Assembly (NCBI RefSeq): GCF_000757845.1
Contig: NZ_CP007753.1
Span: 1,240,001-1,304,000 of the forward strand
From: Prochlorococcus sp. MIT 0604
GTDB lineage: Bacteria; Cyanobacteriota; Cyanobacteriia; PCC-6307; Cyanobiaceae
DNA length: 64,000 nt
Direction: 5' to 3'
How positions within the stretch are numbered: the first letter of the stretch is position 1; every line of letters starts with the position of its first letter. A program made the translations under genes and the position numbers. Of the stretch, positions 44,152 through 50,336 are shown piece after piece. The notes under the pieces are model-generated. The model was not told the origin of the DNA. It worked only from the letters and a program-made list of their open reading frames with translations, and did not search any database.

Positions 44152-44478
44152 TCATAAAGCGATTGTAGCTAAATGAGCAATAACCACTATTAAACCTTTA
44201 CCTTCTAGGATATCAAAAGAATTTGTTACAAAAGAGAACTGATATATAGAAGAATCCTTAGAGCTTTTTAATTCATCTCCTATTTTTTTTCGCTACTGTA
44301 TAAAGAGTATTCAAGTTGTAATCAAATTCTGCTCTCCTTTGATTTTCCTTTAGGCTTCCTCTTCTGAAGATGGATAATCGTAAGTGAGGAATCCAACCAT
44401 AGAGAAAGCAGACAATGTTTTTGAACATTGTTTCGGGTCAATTCTACCAAAAAGAAACAAGGCACTTTTAGAGCTCAT
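44152..44478 (-). pseudogene. Decayed gene in several frames
   Basis: On the minus strand an ATG at 44478 opens MSSKSALFLFGRIDPKQCSK, then TLSAFSMVGFLTYDYPSSEE, ending at a TAA at 44350. The coding signal continues in other frames: first FDYNLNTLYTVAKK, then after an A-run GDELKSSKDSSIYQFSFVTN and further to a TGA at 44152. Two or more frameshifts therefore break what was probably one gene of about 110 codons. I do not recognise the family. The first fragment alone could still be expressed. Confidence 0.45.
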
Positions 44479-44904
44479 TTCAAGTTTTTCAAATATATAA
44501 TTTTTCTCCAATTAATCAGAATCTGTTGTAAAACATATTCAAGACCCTTCTTTTGCGTTTCTTCAAAAAGGAGGTCTATTAGAAATAAGCATTCTTTTTT
44601 ATAGCTAGTTTAGCTTGGGTAAGCCTTTCTGTTTTTTGATTTTCGCCCTAATGAGTAAAAGTTTGGTCATAAACGTTTTATTTTAATGGAAATTCCATTC
44701 CCTTATTTCTAGGTCGATGCAGCAGAGAACTGAAGGGGATCCGGTAAACCTTTCAAAAGCTTGTTATTGCAATGGTTCTTGAGAGATCTTTCTATTGCTA
44801 TTATTAGGGTGCCTTACCCGCATGCCTTACCAAATTAATAAATTGAAATAAAGTAAGTTATAATTACACTTTTGTAAAAAGTGACAGATCACAAGAAGCT
44901 TGAA
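44479..44904. other. Gene-poor stretch with probable relic DNA
   Basis: No intact gene is visible. A 21-codon frame at about 44716-44781 (MQQRTEGDPVNLSKACYCNG) has unusually balanced base composition and may be a relic. The segment around 44720-44830 is richer in G and C than its surroundings. Nothing can be identified. Confidence 0.35.
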
Positions 44905-45338
44905 TTAAAGATATTTGAGATATTTTATAGCTTTTCCAGGTCCTACATCCCAGTTTTTAGCTTCTTCAATAGCTTTGGCTTTTGTGGGATATGCATAAAT
45001 ATTCATTGAATCTAATGAATTATTTTGTTTAGTGCTTTGTTCAATTTTAGGTCCTACAGTAGTCCAAACTTTTAATCCCATAGTTGCCACTCCAGCAGAG
45101 AAAACTCCAATCCCAACTATACTATGGAGGCATTTATTACTCCCATTGCAACTACACCAAGAGAAACTACTCCCATTGGCACAATTCTAATGGTGACAAT
45201 GCCCATGGGAACTATTCCTCTTGGATATATATATATATATCCAAGAGGAGCTATCCCTATTGCAATCTTTTTTGGCTTGCTTCCGCAATGTGGAGGACCG
45301 TCGGTTGAATTCTGATTAGTATTTACTGAATCTTTCAT
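44905..45338 (-). pseudogene. Frameshifted repeat protein (MGVV-type repeats)
   Basis: The minus strand encodes MKDSVNTNQNSTDGPPHCGS, then a run of short hydrophobic repeats (IVPMGIVTIRIVPMGVVSLG, VVAMGVINASIV), and stops at TAG 45117-45119. A 2-base change restores the second frame, which continues GIGVFSAGVATMGLKVWTTV to a soluble tail ending KNWDVGPGKAIKYLKYL. The join lies in a TATA step (CTATACTAT in plus-strand sense) and the repeat pattern continues smoothly across it. I read this as one gene of about 144 codons broken by a recent insertion or deletion. The repeat periodicity suggests a beta-solenoid or membrane-associated sheet. Confidence 0.6.
45216..45249. repeat. 34-bp perfect palindrome with (AT)8 centre
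   Basis: CCTCTTGG at 45217-45224 and CCAAGAGG at 45241-45248 flank sixteen alternating A/T bases, and one further pair extends the symmetry on each side. The palindrome sits inside the repeat-protein pseudogene and stays in frame there, encoding GYIYIYPRG. It could extrude a cruciform or form a strong transcript hairpin. Confidence 0.85.
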
Positions 45339-45345
45339 TTAAGAC

Positions 45346-45588
45346 TTAATGATGATGGTGCTGATTGAGATCCTTTGTGTCCTTGTCATGAGAACTTTCA
45401 TGAAATTCATGAGTTGAACAAGGCTTCCACTTATTACCCATTTTATGCGCTCCTGTGCAATTGAAATTCTTAGCGGCTTTTTCAGCTTCTTTTCTAGTTT
45501 CAAAAAGTGCAGGAATTTTTGTTTCTTCAACTTTTGAAGTGAGGCCAAGATTAAATAGGATGGTTACTAAGAAAATTGGAGAAATAAT
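45346..45588 (-). CDS. DUF3721-like small protein with no standard start codon
   Basis: On the minus strand a frame from a stop at 45595-45597 to TAA at 45346 encodes a hydrophobic segment (TFIISPIFLVTILFNLGL), then SKVEETKIPALFETRKEAEK, CTGAHKMGNKWKPCST and a histidine-rich tail ending HHHH. The GAHKMG-x-x-W-x-P-C pattern matches the protein at 42790. No ATG, GTG or TTG lies upstream of the conserved part; ATT codons at 45588 and 45585 are the only plausible starts. Either the gene uses ATT or it has lost its start. The longer frames in this interval on either strand are shadows of it. Confidence 0.5.
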   Translation of the reverse strand: MISPIFLVTILFNLGLTSKVEETKIPALFETRKEAEKAAKNFNCTGAHKMGNKWKPCSTHEFHESSHDKDTKDLNQHHHH

Positions 45589-45680
45589 GAATGTTTATTT
45601 CAAAGGAATTGTAAGGATTTATTCCGATCTTAATATGTAATTACTAGTTAATCTAGATTCTCTAAAAAATATTTTTAATA

Positions 45681-46316
45681 ATGCTTCCTCCTCTGAAATT
45701 ATTTGCGCCTGTATTTGTTGCAATAGTTATGCCTCTTGTTCATACAGAAGGCATAAATCATAAGCATAATTGTTCTCACATTAATATAACCGAAGGAATT
45801 CAATCAAAATTGATTATAGGAAAGAATCATTTTCTTTTAGTAGATGTTACTGGGGAAGAGATTATGAATTTTGATTACGACTTAAATTTATTTGGTATGA
45901 CAAGCTTTATAGGAACAGATATTTTAATGACTGTTTTTCCTGCTGGGAATTTTAATATTATGAATCCCTTTGTAATGACGGAAGCTTCTAGTGAGGATAC
46001 TTTATTCGTTTCAAGTAAGGATTTTACTTGTAATACCAATAAATACAAAATAGGCTCAGAAACCAGAAATGAAATTTCAGAACTTAAAAAGAAAATTTTA
46101 AAAATTAGAGATGAAAATAAAAAACATGAAAAAGAAATAAAATCTCTGAGAGAACTATTGACAAAACACTCCAAATTGTTTGCTTTGATTGAGAAAAATT
46201 ATTATATTTCAAAAAACTATAATAATTCAATAATTGACGAAAATAAGAAACTTATTTCAAGATTAAAAACACTAATTCTTAGACTTGAACAAATAGATAG
46301 ATTATCTCCACTCTAG
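45681..46316 (+). CDS. Secreted coiled-coil protein of unknown function
   Basis: A 211-residue protein. The N-terminus MLPPLKLFAPVFVAIVMPLV is a probable signal peptide, followed by a domain of about 100 residues with two cysteines (HNCSHINITEG; DFTCNTNKYK) and beta-strand character. From about residue 130 to 205 the sequence is a long charged helix with heptad-like leucines (ISELKKKILKIRDENKKHEK; LISRLKTLILRLEQID), a coiled coil. It may be a periplasmic or surface oligomer. I recognise no family. Confidence 0.55.
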   Translation: MLPPLKLFAPVFVAIVMPLVHTEGINHKHNCSHINITEGIQSKLIIGKNHFLLVDVTGEEIMNFDYDLNLFGMTSFIGTDILMTVFPAGNFNIMNPFVMTEASSEDTLFVSSKDFTCNTNKYKIGSETRNEISELKKKILKIRDENKKHEKEIKSLRELLTKHSKLFALIEKNYYISKNYNNSIIDENKKLISRLKTLILRLEQIDRLSPL

Positions 46317-47042
46317 ATATAAATATAAATTCATAGAAAGATTATTTTTGTTTGAGATGATGATTCTTTAAGTAAAGGTATATTATCTAAATGATCCAGG
46401 TATGAGCATTGCTTAGCGGCTTGTATGGGGTGATGATTAATATTTTATAGCCTCTGTTTATACACCTTCTTCTGATGGCGGAAATACAATTAAGAGTACT
46501 TATGCTAATAATTATTCATAGTATGAAATCTATAGTACTATAGTACTTACAATGTTTAATAAGTTAAGATGTTTTCCCTTTTCAATAGGTGTTAATTTTG
46601 GATGGAAGAGTACAAATATAGGTTGAAATTCTTATGTAATTGTTAATACTGTTAATACATTCAAAATTACGATGCCTAAGGAAAATATAATTAAATATTA
46701 AATTATCAAATGTTTTTTTACTGATGAGCCCCACAAGGATGACTATGGTGAGGATAATCCATTAGCATAGATGACTTTTTACTAAATACTGATAATTCAC
46801 TGTATTTTAATCACGCTATTAATCTTTTCGTGTCAGAAGGATGGAGCTGATAAGTAGACTAATATTTTAGGAGAAAATTCGTTAATTCTTATTAAGAACA
46901 AAATATATTTATGATATCGAGACAAATTTTTAATTCTGTAGTTTGATAGTAATATTCTTCATTAAGGCTAAATTGTATTATAGGGTTCAATAGTTCTATA
47001 ATTTTAGGTTTAGTATATGATAAATTACCTTTATATTTTGAA
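46317..47042. other. Intergenic stretch with coding relics
   Basis: About 725 bp without an intact gene. At about 46450-46519 the plus strand reads ASVYTPSSDGGNTIKSTYAN, then stops. At about 46697-46790 the minus strand encodes a short histidine-rich tail (MLMDYPHHSHPCGAHQ) with no clear start. Both look like pieces of decayed genes. TAGTAC words recur around 46531-46550. The ribbon-helix-helix gene's promoter should be at the right end. Confidence 0.4.
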
Positions 47043-47657
47043 ATGAAAAGGACACAATTGAATATAAATATCGATCCAGATCTTTTACAAAAAATAAAAT
47101 CAAGTGCAAGAAAATCAGGCAAATCTTTAGTTGAATACATAACTGATTCTTTTCAAGACCATTTGTATAATTTTCCTTCAGAAGATTTAGAAATGAAACT
47201 CAATAATTTTGAACAAAGACTGAGATTAATTGAAGAAAATATCGGTTCAGTAAAAAAGATAAATAAACAGTTTGTAGATTTTACCCCTCATGAAGCAGCT
47301 AATTACAGTCGTTTTATTAAAGCTATTTTCGAAAGAGAGTTTAAAAGCAAAAAATATAATTCAAGTAAAGATGCATGGCAAGATTTTATGACACATTTTA
47401 CTCGTTTTGATGAATGGAATGAAATATTGACGTTAAGATTAAAGGAGATTATTTTTATCGATCATGCTGATTCACTTACTTGTAATGAAATAAATTCTCT
47501 TAGGAATAGTAAAAAATGTCCCTCTCCTCTAAGAACTGGATTAATTAATTGGATTAACAATTCAGAAAAAGAATGTTGTTGTAATAATAATTATTTTCCT
47601 TCAGAGAAAAGTATCGGAGAAAATGGAACAGACTTAATTAGTAATCCAATTCTTTAA
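47043..47657 (+). CDS. Ribbon-helix-helix DNA-binding protein with C-terminal extension
   Basis: A 204-residue protein. The first 45 residues, RTQLNINIDPDLLQKIKSSA then RKSGKSLVEYITDSF, form a ribbon-helix-helix domain of the Arc/CopG type: a beta-strand for DNA reading and two helices. A coiled segment (residues 58-80) follows, then an aromatic-rich domain (YSRFIKAIFEREFKSKKYNS; WQDFMTHFTRFDEWNE), and a C-terminus with a CCC triplet (SEKECCCNN). The extension is much longer than in antitoxins of the same class, and no toxin gene lies next to it. It is likely a transcription regulator of unknown targets. Confidence 0.65.
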   Translation: MKRTQLNINIDPDLLQKIKSSARKSGKSLVEYITDSFQDHLYNFPSEDLEMKLNNFEQRLRLIEENIGSVKKINKQFVDFTPHEAANYSRFIKAIFEREFKSKKYNSSKDAWQDFMTHFTRFDEWNEILTLRLKEIIFIDHADSLTCNEINSLRNSKKCPSPLRTGLINWINNSEKECCCNNNYFPSEKSIGENGTDLISNPIL

Positions 47658-47889
47658 TTTTACTTTTTTAATACACTAGAAATAGTTTCCAAAGTTAGAA
47701 ATTTTTTTATTTATTAAATGCGTTAGGAAGTAAACGAATTATTGATGTAGATGCTGAGTAATTTATCTTTCTTAAATAATAATTATGAATATGATTTTCA
47801 TTGCCAAAATATTATTTAATATTGTATTTTTAAATTTATTAAAAATGATAATCGTTTTCTTATTTTAATTTTATAAAATTGATAAACTA

Positions 47890-48084
47890 TTGGTAAAATT
47901 GACTTTTTATAATATATTATTTATATTGAGAAATAATTTTTTAAATTATGGTTATTACTTTAAAAAAAATCTATTAATAGATACTTTAATTTCAAACGAG
48001 AAAGAAGTTTGCCCAGGTTGTGGTTCTGTTTGTCCTTGCGACTGTACAGATTGTGAAGAATGTTCATCAGGCAAAAATCACTAA
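47890..48084 (+). CDS. Cysteine-rich metal-binding-like peptide upstream of hupE
   Basis: A 64-codon frame with TTG start whose last 25 residues (EVCPGCGSVCPCDCTDCEEC) contain eight cysteines in C-x-x-C and C-x-C spacings, like metallothioneins or zinc-ribbon peptides. The N-terminal 35 residues are ordinary and partly hydrophobic, so the true start may be further downstream; no ATG is present. It ends 13 bp before the hupE ATG. The linkage suggests a role in handling the metal that HupE imports, an inference from position. Confidence 0.5.
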   Translation: MVKLTFYNILFILRNNFLNYGYYFKKNLLIDTLISNEKEVCPGCGSVCPCDCTDCEECSSGKNH

Positions 48085-48097
48085 TTTAAGTAGAAAA

Positions 48098-48730
48098 ATG
48101 AATTCTAAAAATTATGTTCATCAGAACTTAAGAGTCCCTTTAATAATTATTCCTGTATATTTGTTTTTTATTAGTATCTGCAATCCAGTATTTGCTCATC
48201 ATCCATTTGGTATGGGTGAAAGTTCTACATTAACTTCTTGGCAGGGATTTATCAGTGGTATTGGTCATCTCTTATTAGGTCCAGACCATCTACTTTTTAT
48301 TTTGGCAATAAGTCTTATTGGATTGAGATTCCCAACAAAATGGATATTACCTTTATTAGGTTTTGGTTTAATTGGAAGTGCTATTGCGCAAATTTTGTTA
48401 TTTCCAGAATTTATTATTCCCTACGCAGAAGCATTAGTATCTTTAAGCTTAGTTGTAGAAAGTATGATCATTTTGGGCTATTTGCCAAGCTCATTACTTT
48501 TACCCTTGATTTCTTTGCATGGTTACTTGATAGGAGGTGCGATTGTTGGTGCTGAGCAAAGTCCTCTATTAAGTTACTTTTTAGGGATATTTATAGGGCA
48601 AGGAACTTTGCTATTAATAGCCCTATACTTATCAGAACGCATTGGAAAAATTTTAAAAAGTAAAAATTTAGTTTCAGGAATTTTAATTGGTATTGGAGCA
48701 GCTTTTTCATGGGTTGCACTTATTGATTAA
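48098..48730 (+). CDS. hupE: HupE/UreJ-family metal transporter
   Basis: A 210-residue membrane protein with a cleavable signal sequence (LIIIPVYLFFISICNPVFA) and a mature start HHPFGMGESS, the histidine-rich N-terminus characteristic of HupE. GFISGIGHLLLGPDHLLFIL is the family's H-x-x-x-G-x-D-H motif in the first helix, and five to six further helices follow. HupE/UreJ proteins are secondary permeases for nickel or cobalt; in Prochlorococcus nickel is needed for Ni-superoxide dismutase. I start at the ATG at 48098; a longer frame from 48020 overlaps the cysteine-rich peptide and gives a poor signal peptide. Confidence 0.88.
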   Translation: MNSKNYVHQNLRVPLIIIPVYLFFISICNPVFAHHPFGMGESSTLTSWQGFISGIGHLLLGPDHLLFILAISLIGLRFPTKWILPLLGFGLIGSAIAQILLFPEFIIPYAEALVSLSLVVESMIILGYLPSSLLLPLISLHGYLIGGAIVGAEQSPLLSYFLGIFIGQGTLLLIALYLSERIGKILKSKNLVSGILIGIGAAFSWVALID

Positions 48731-48894
48731 TAAGAGTTCTAAAATTTTGGAGAACAACCTAAGTGATGGAAGTGGCAATAAAAGGCACTAGATAAATAAG
48801 TGACGAGCGCATGAACTGTTTACTAGTTACTCTCCAGCTACCTTTTCGCAAAATGAGACAAGATATATTATTTCTAATCTATTGGTATAACTGA

Positions 48895-48940
48895 TCGGAG
48901 CGACAGGATTCGAACATTCGACCTAGTGCTCCCAAAGCAC
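48895..48940 (-). repeat. Partial tRNA-Pro 3' half, left core copy
   Basis: These 46 bases on the minus strand equal the 3' half of a tRNA-Pro(TGG), from discriminator through T-arm to the anticodon stem-loop (GTGC-TTTGGGA-GCAC). They differ from the copy at 50144 at three positions. No matching D-arm or acceptor 5' strand follows, so this is not a functional tRNA. Immediately after it is an imperfect palindrome, CGCAATTTGCG. Confidence 0.85.
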
Positions 48941-49065
48941 CCAGTACGCAATTTGCGACAGTACCCATGAGAACGAATTGAAGCTATAGCTTATTAGTTG
49001 GTAATACTAGGATTTAGTTGAGTCTTAATTTTACTCATGTATGCAGCAATGTATGGCATGGATAT

Positions 49066-49089
49066 GCAAATAATCGCTAAATAATCGCT
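49066..49089 (+). repeat. 24-bp direct repeat near left end of the tRNA-Pro segment
   Basis: The word from GCAAATAATCGCT through a second AATCGCT occurs here and again at 50043-50066 with one mismatch. Each copy contains two AATCGCT heptamers 11 bp apart. The two copies lie inside the segment bounded by the tRNA-Pro cores, near its two ends, which fits arm-type recombinase binding sites. Confidence 0.75.
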
Positions 49090-49125
49090 GAGCTGAAACC
49101 TAGTGCTAAAAGGGAGTAATTTTTA

Positions 49126-49284
49126 TCAAATAATACAATAAGGGTTACTAAAAGATTTACTGCAAAATAATCTATTGCGTTTATGTTCTTCTAATGATTT
49201 TGAATAAATATTAGCTGTGAGAATTGCTCCGAAATTTATTAAAACCACAGTTAATACAAGTAGCTCTATACCGAGGTTGGTCAT
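49126..49284 (-). CDS. Small membrane protein, 52 aa
   Basis: A frame of 52 codons with a strong TAAGGAGGGT ribosome-binding site 6 bp before the ATG at 49284. The translation MTNLGIELLVLTVVLINFGA then ILTANIYSKSLEEHKRNRLF shows one N-terminal membrane helix and a basic C-terminal part. No family is recognised. The good ribosome-binding site and the sharp hydrophobic/basic division make it credible. Confidence 0.6.
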   Translation of the reverse strand: MTNLGIELLVLTVVLINFGAILTANIYSKSLEEHKRNRLFCSKSFSNPYCII

Positions 49285-49355
49285 AAGATTACCCTCCTTA
49301 AATTTATAAAAAAACTCTATAACGAAATAATCAATATTGAATAGAGTTTAAATTC

Positions 49356-49526
49356 TTATTTTTGGGAATCTAAATCATCTGATAAGGGTTCCCAATCACA
49401 ACTGTCTACACATTCTTCTAAAGTATTTTCAGAAGAACTTTTAAGTTCGCAACTACGGAGAAAATCATAAAACGCATACTTAGGATCTAATTCGTTTTTG
49501 AATTGTTTATTTCTGAAAGTATTCAT
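49356..49526 (-). CDS. Small acidic protein, 56 aa
   Basis: A frame of 56 codons with an AAAAGGAGTTT ribosome-binding region before the ATG at 49526. It starts basic (MNTFRNKQFKNELDPKYAFY) and ends acidic (EECVDSCDWEPLSDDLDSQK), with three cysteines. No family is recognised. It lies 2 bp after the stop of the 35-residue frame upstream on the same strand, so the two are probably co-transcribed. Confidence 0.55.
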   Translation of the reverse strand: MNTFRNKQFKNELDPKYAFYDFLRSCELKSSSENTLEECVDSCDWEPLSDDLDSQK

Positions 49527-49528
49527 AA

Positions 49529-49636
49529 TTAAACTCCTTTTGCTTTTTTCTCGAGTTGATTAATTAATTTGTCTAACCAAAGTGTGTTATCGATCTTCTT
49601 GGTATTTTTGAAGTATTTCGTTTTGTAAGTACTCAT
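49529..49636 (-). CDS. Small basic peptide, 35 aa
   Basis: A frame of 35 codons, MSTYKTKYFKNTKKIDNTLW then LDKLINQLEKKAKGV, preceded by a GAGGT ribosome-binding site. It is lysine-rich with a probable amphipathic helix. It begins much like the peptide encoded just downstream (M-[SN]-T-x-[KR]-x-K-x-F-K-N), which suggests a duplicated small-gene pair. No function is known. Confidence 0.45.
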   Translation of the reverse strand: MSTYKTKYFKNTKKIDNTLWLDKLINQLEKKAKGV

Positions 49637-49823
49637 GAAGTTAAACCTCAATCAGTGGAACTAAATTAAATGCAATGATTTAAATTTCCTAGAGCAAAAA
49701 TACTCTTTATGAAAATAGTGAAATATTAAAAATCGATTAATTGATATTTTTCCTTAAGTATTTGCACTCTTGATTTTAAGAATAAGTGATACTAAATAAC
49801 TACTAGATCAAAGGAGGTTAATT

Positions 49824-49994
49824 ATGACTTGCGGAAATCCTATTAAACATAAGTTCCAAAATGCTTTTAATTCTTTTATTGATGCGATTTCATTTGAAAG
49901 AAAATTAAGTGATGACCAAATGGAATGTATGCAGTTTGGTATATGTGACTATTCACCAAAACAAGTAGAGGAAGTACCTTTTTTTCATTACTAA
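49824..49994 (+). CDS. Small protein, 56 aa, with near-consensus ribosome-binding site
   Basis: A frame of 56 codons with AAAGGAGGT 7 bp upstream of the ATG, close to the ideal Shine-Dalgarno sequence. The product starts MTCGNPIKHKFQNAFNSFID, continues AISFERKLSDDQMECMQFGI and ends EEVPFFHY; it has three cysteines. No family is recognised. It is transcribed opposite to the other small genes of the segment and reads toward the integrase locus. Confidence 0.6.
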   Translation: MTCGNPIKHKFQNAFNSFIDAISFERKLSDDQMECMQFGICDYSPKQVEEVPFFHY

Positions 49995-50042
49995 ATAGTT
50001 TTGATTAAAAGCGATTAAGGGGGCAAGGTTATGCAAGGTATG

Positions 50043-50066
50043 GCAAATAATCGCTATATAATCGCT
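50043..50066 (+). repeat. 24-bp direct repeat near right end of the tRNA-Pro segment
   Basis: The partner of 49066-49089 with one mismatch, about 980 bp away in the same orientation. It lies about 78 bp left of the right-hand tRNA-Pro core. Each copy holds the heptamer AATCGCT twice. Confidence 0.75.
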
Positions 50067-50098
50067 AAGTCTTATTTTTCTTATAGTTGGCAATAAAA

Positions 50099-50121
50099 AA
50101 GAGAGTCTGGGAAACTCTCTT
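50099..50121 (-). terminator. Minus-strand hairpin next to the right tRNA-Pro core
   Basis: AAGAGAGT and ACTCTCTT form an 8-bp stem with a 7-base loop. Read on the minus strand it is followed by a T-run. It sits just beyond the 3' end of the tRNA-Pro core copy, where a tRNA terminator would lie. Confidence 0.6.
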
Positions 50122-50143
50122 GTATGACTTGGTTTTTAAATGG

Positions 50144-50189
50144 TCGGGGCGACAGGATTCGAACCTGCGACCTAGTGCTCCCAAAGCAC
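50144..50189 (-). repeat. Partial tRNA-Pro 3' half, right core copy
   Basis: The second 46-bp copy of the tRNA-Pro(TGG) 3' half, with an intact T-arm sequence (GCAGGTTCGAATCCTGT on the minus strand). It ends at the anticodon stem; the 5' half is replaced by unrelated DNA, so it is not a functional tRNA. The tyrosine recombinase at 50337 begins 148 bp beyond it. Confidence 0.88.
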
Positions 50190-50240
50190 TAACACGCAAT
50201 TAGTGAGACTCTGTTATCTCAGCTATAACTTCAATCATGT

Positions 50241-50270
50241 ACTGCATAAGACTGCACGAGACTGCACACT
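50241..50270 (+). repeat. Three tandem decamers between tRNA-Pro core and integrase
   Basis: ACTGCATAAG, ACTGCACGAG and ACTGCACACT follow each other with an exact 10-bp period. The invariant part is ACTGCA. The array occupies the same place relative to core and integrase as the GTGCTTGATA pair does at the tRNA-Ala locus. Confidence 0.7.
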
Positions 50271-50336
50271 TTTGCCTAAGTAAGGTTATATTTCTACGGA
50301 TTTGCGTAGAATAAAAGAGGAGCACTCGGACGCTTT

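Noticed and set aside
45084-45338. Plus-strand frames opposite the repeat-protein gene
   Set aside because: They are antisense shadows made possible by the palindromic and periodic coding repeats of the minus-strand gene.
47043-47657. Antitoxin of a toxin-antitoxin pair
   Set aside because: The ribbon-helix-helix start fits, but the protein is 204 residues and no toxin-like gene lies next to it.
48020-48097. Longer N-terminus for the HupE gene
   Set aside because: The extra 26 codons are the cysteine-rich peptide's coding sequence in another frame, and the ATG at 48098 gives a normal signal peptide.
50144-50230. Functional tRNA-Pro at the right core
   Set aside because: The T-arm and anticodon stem-loop are present, but no D-arm or acceptor 5' strand can be found beyond the anticodon stem.
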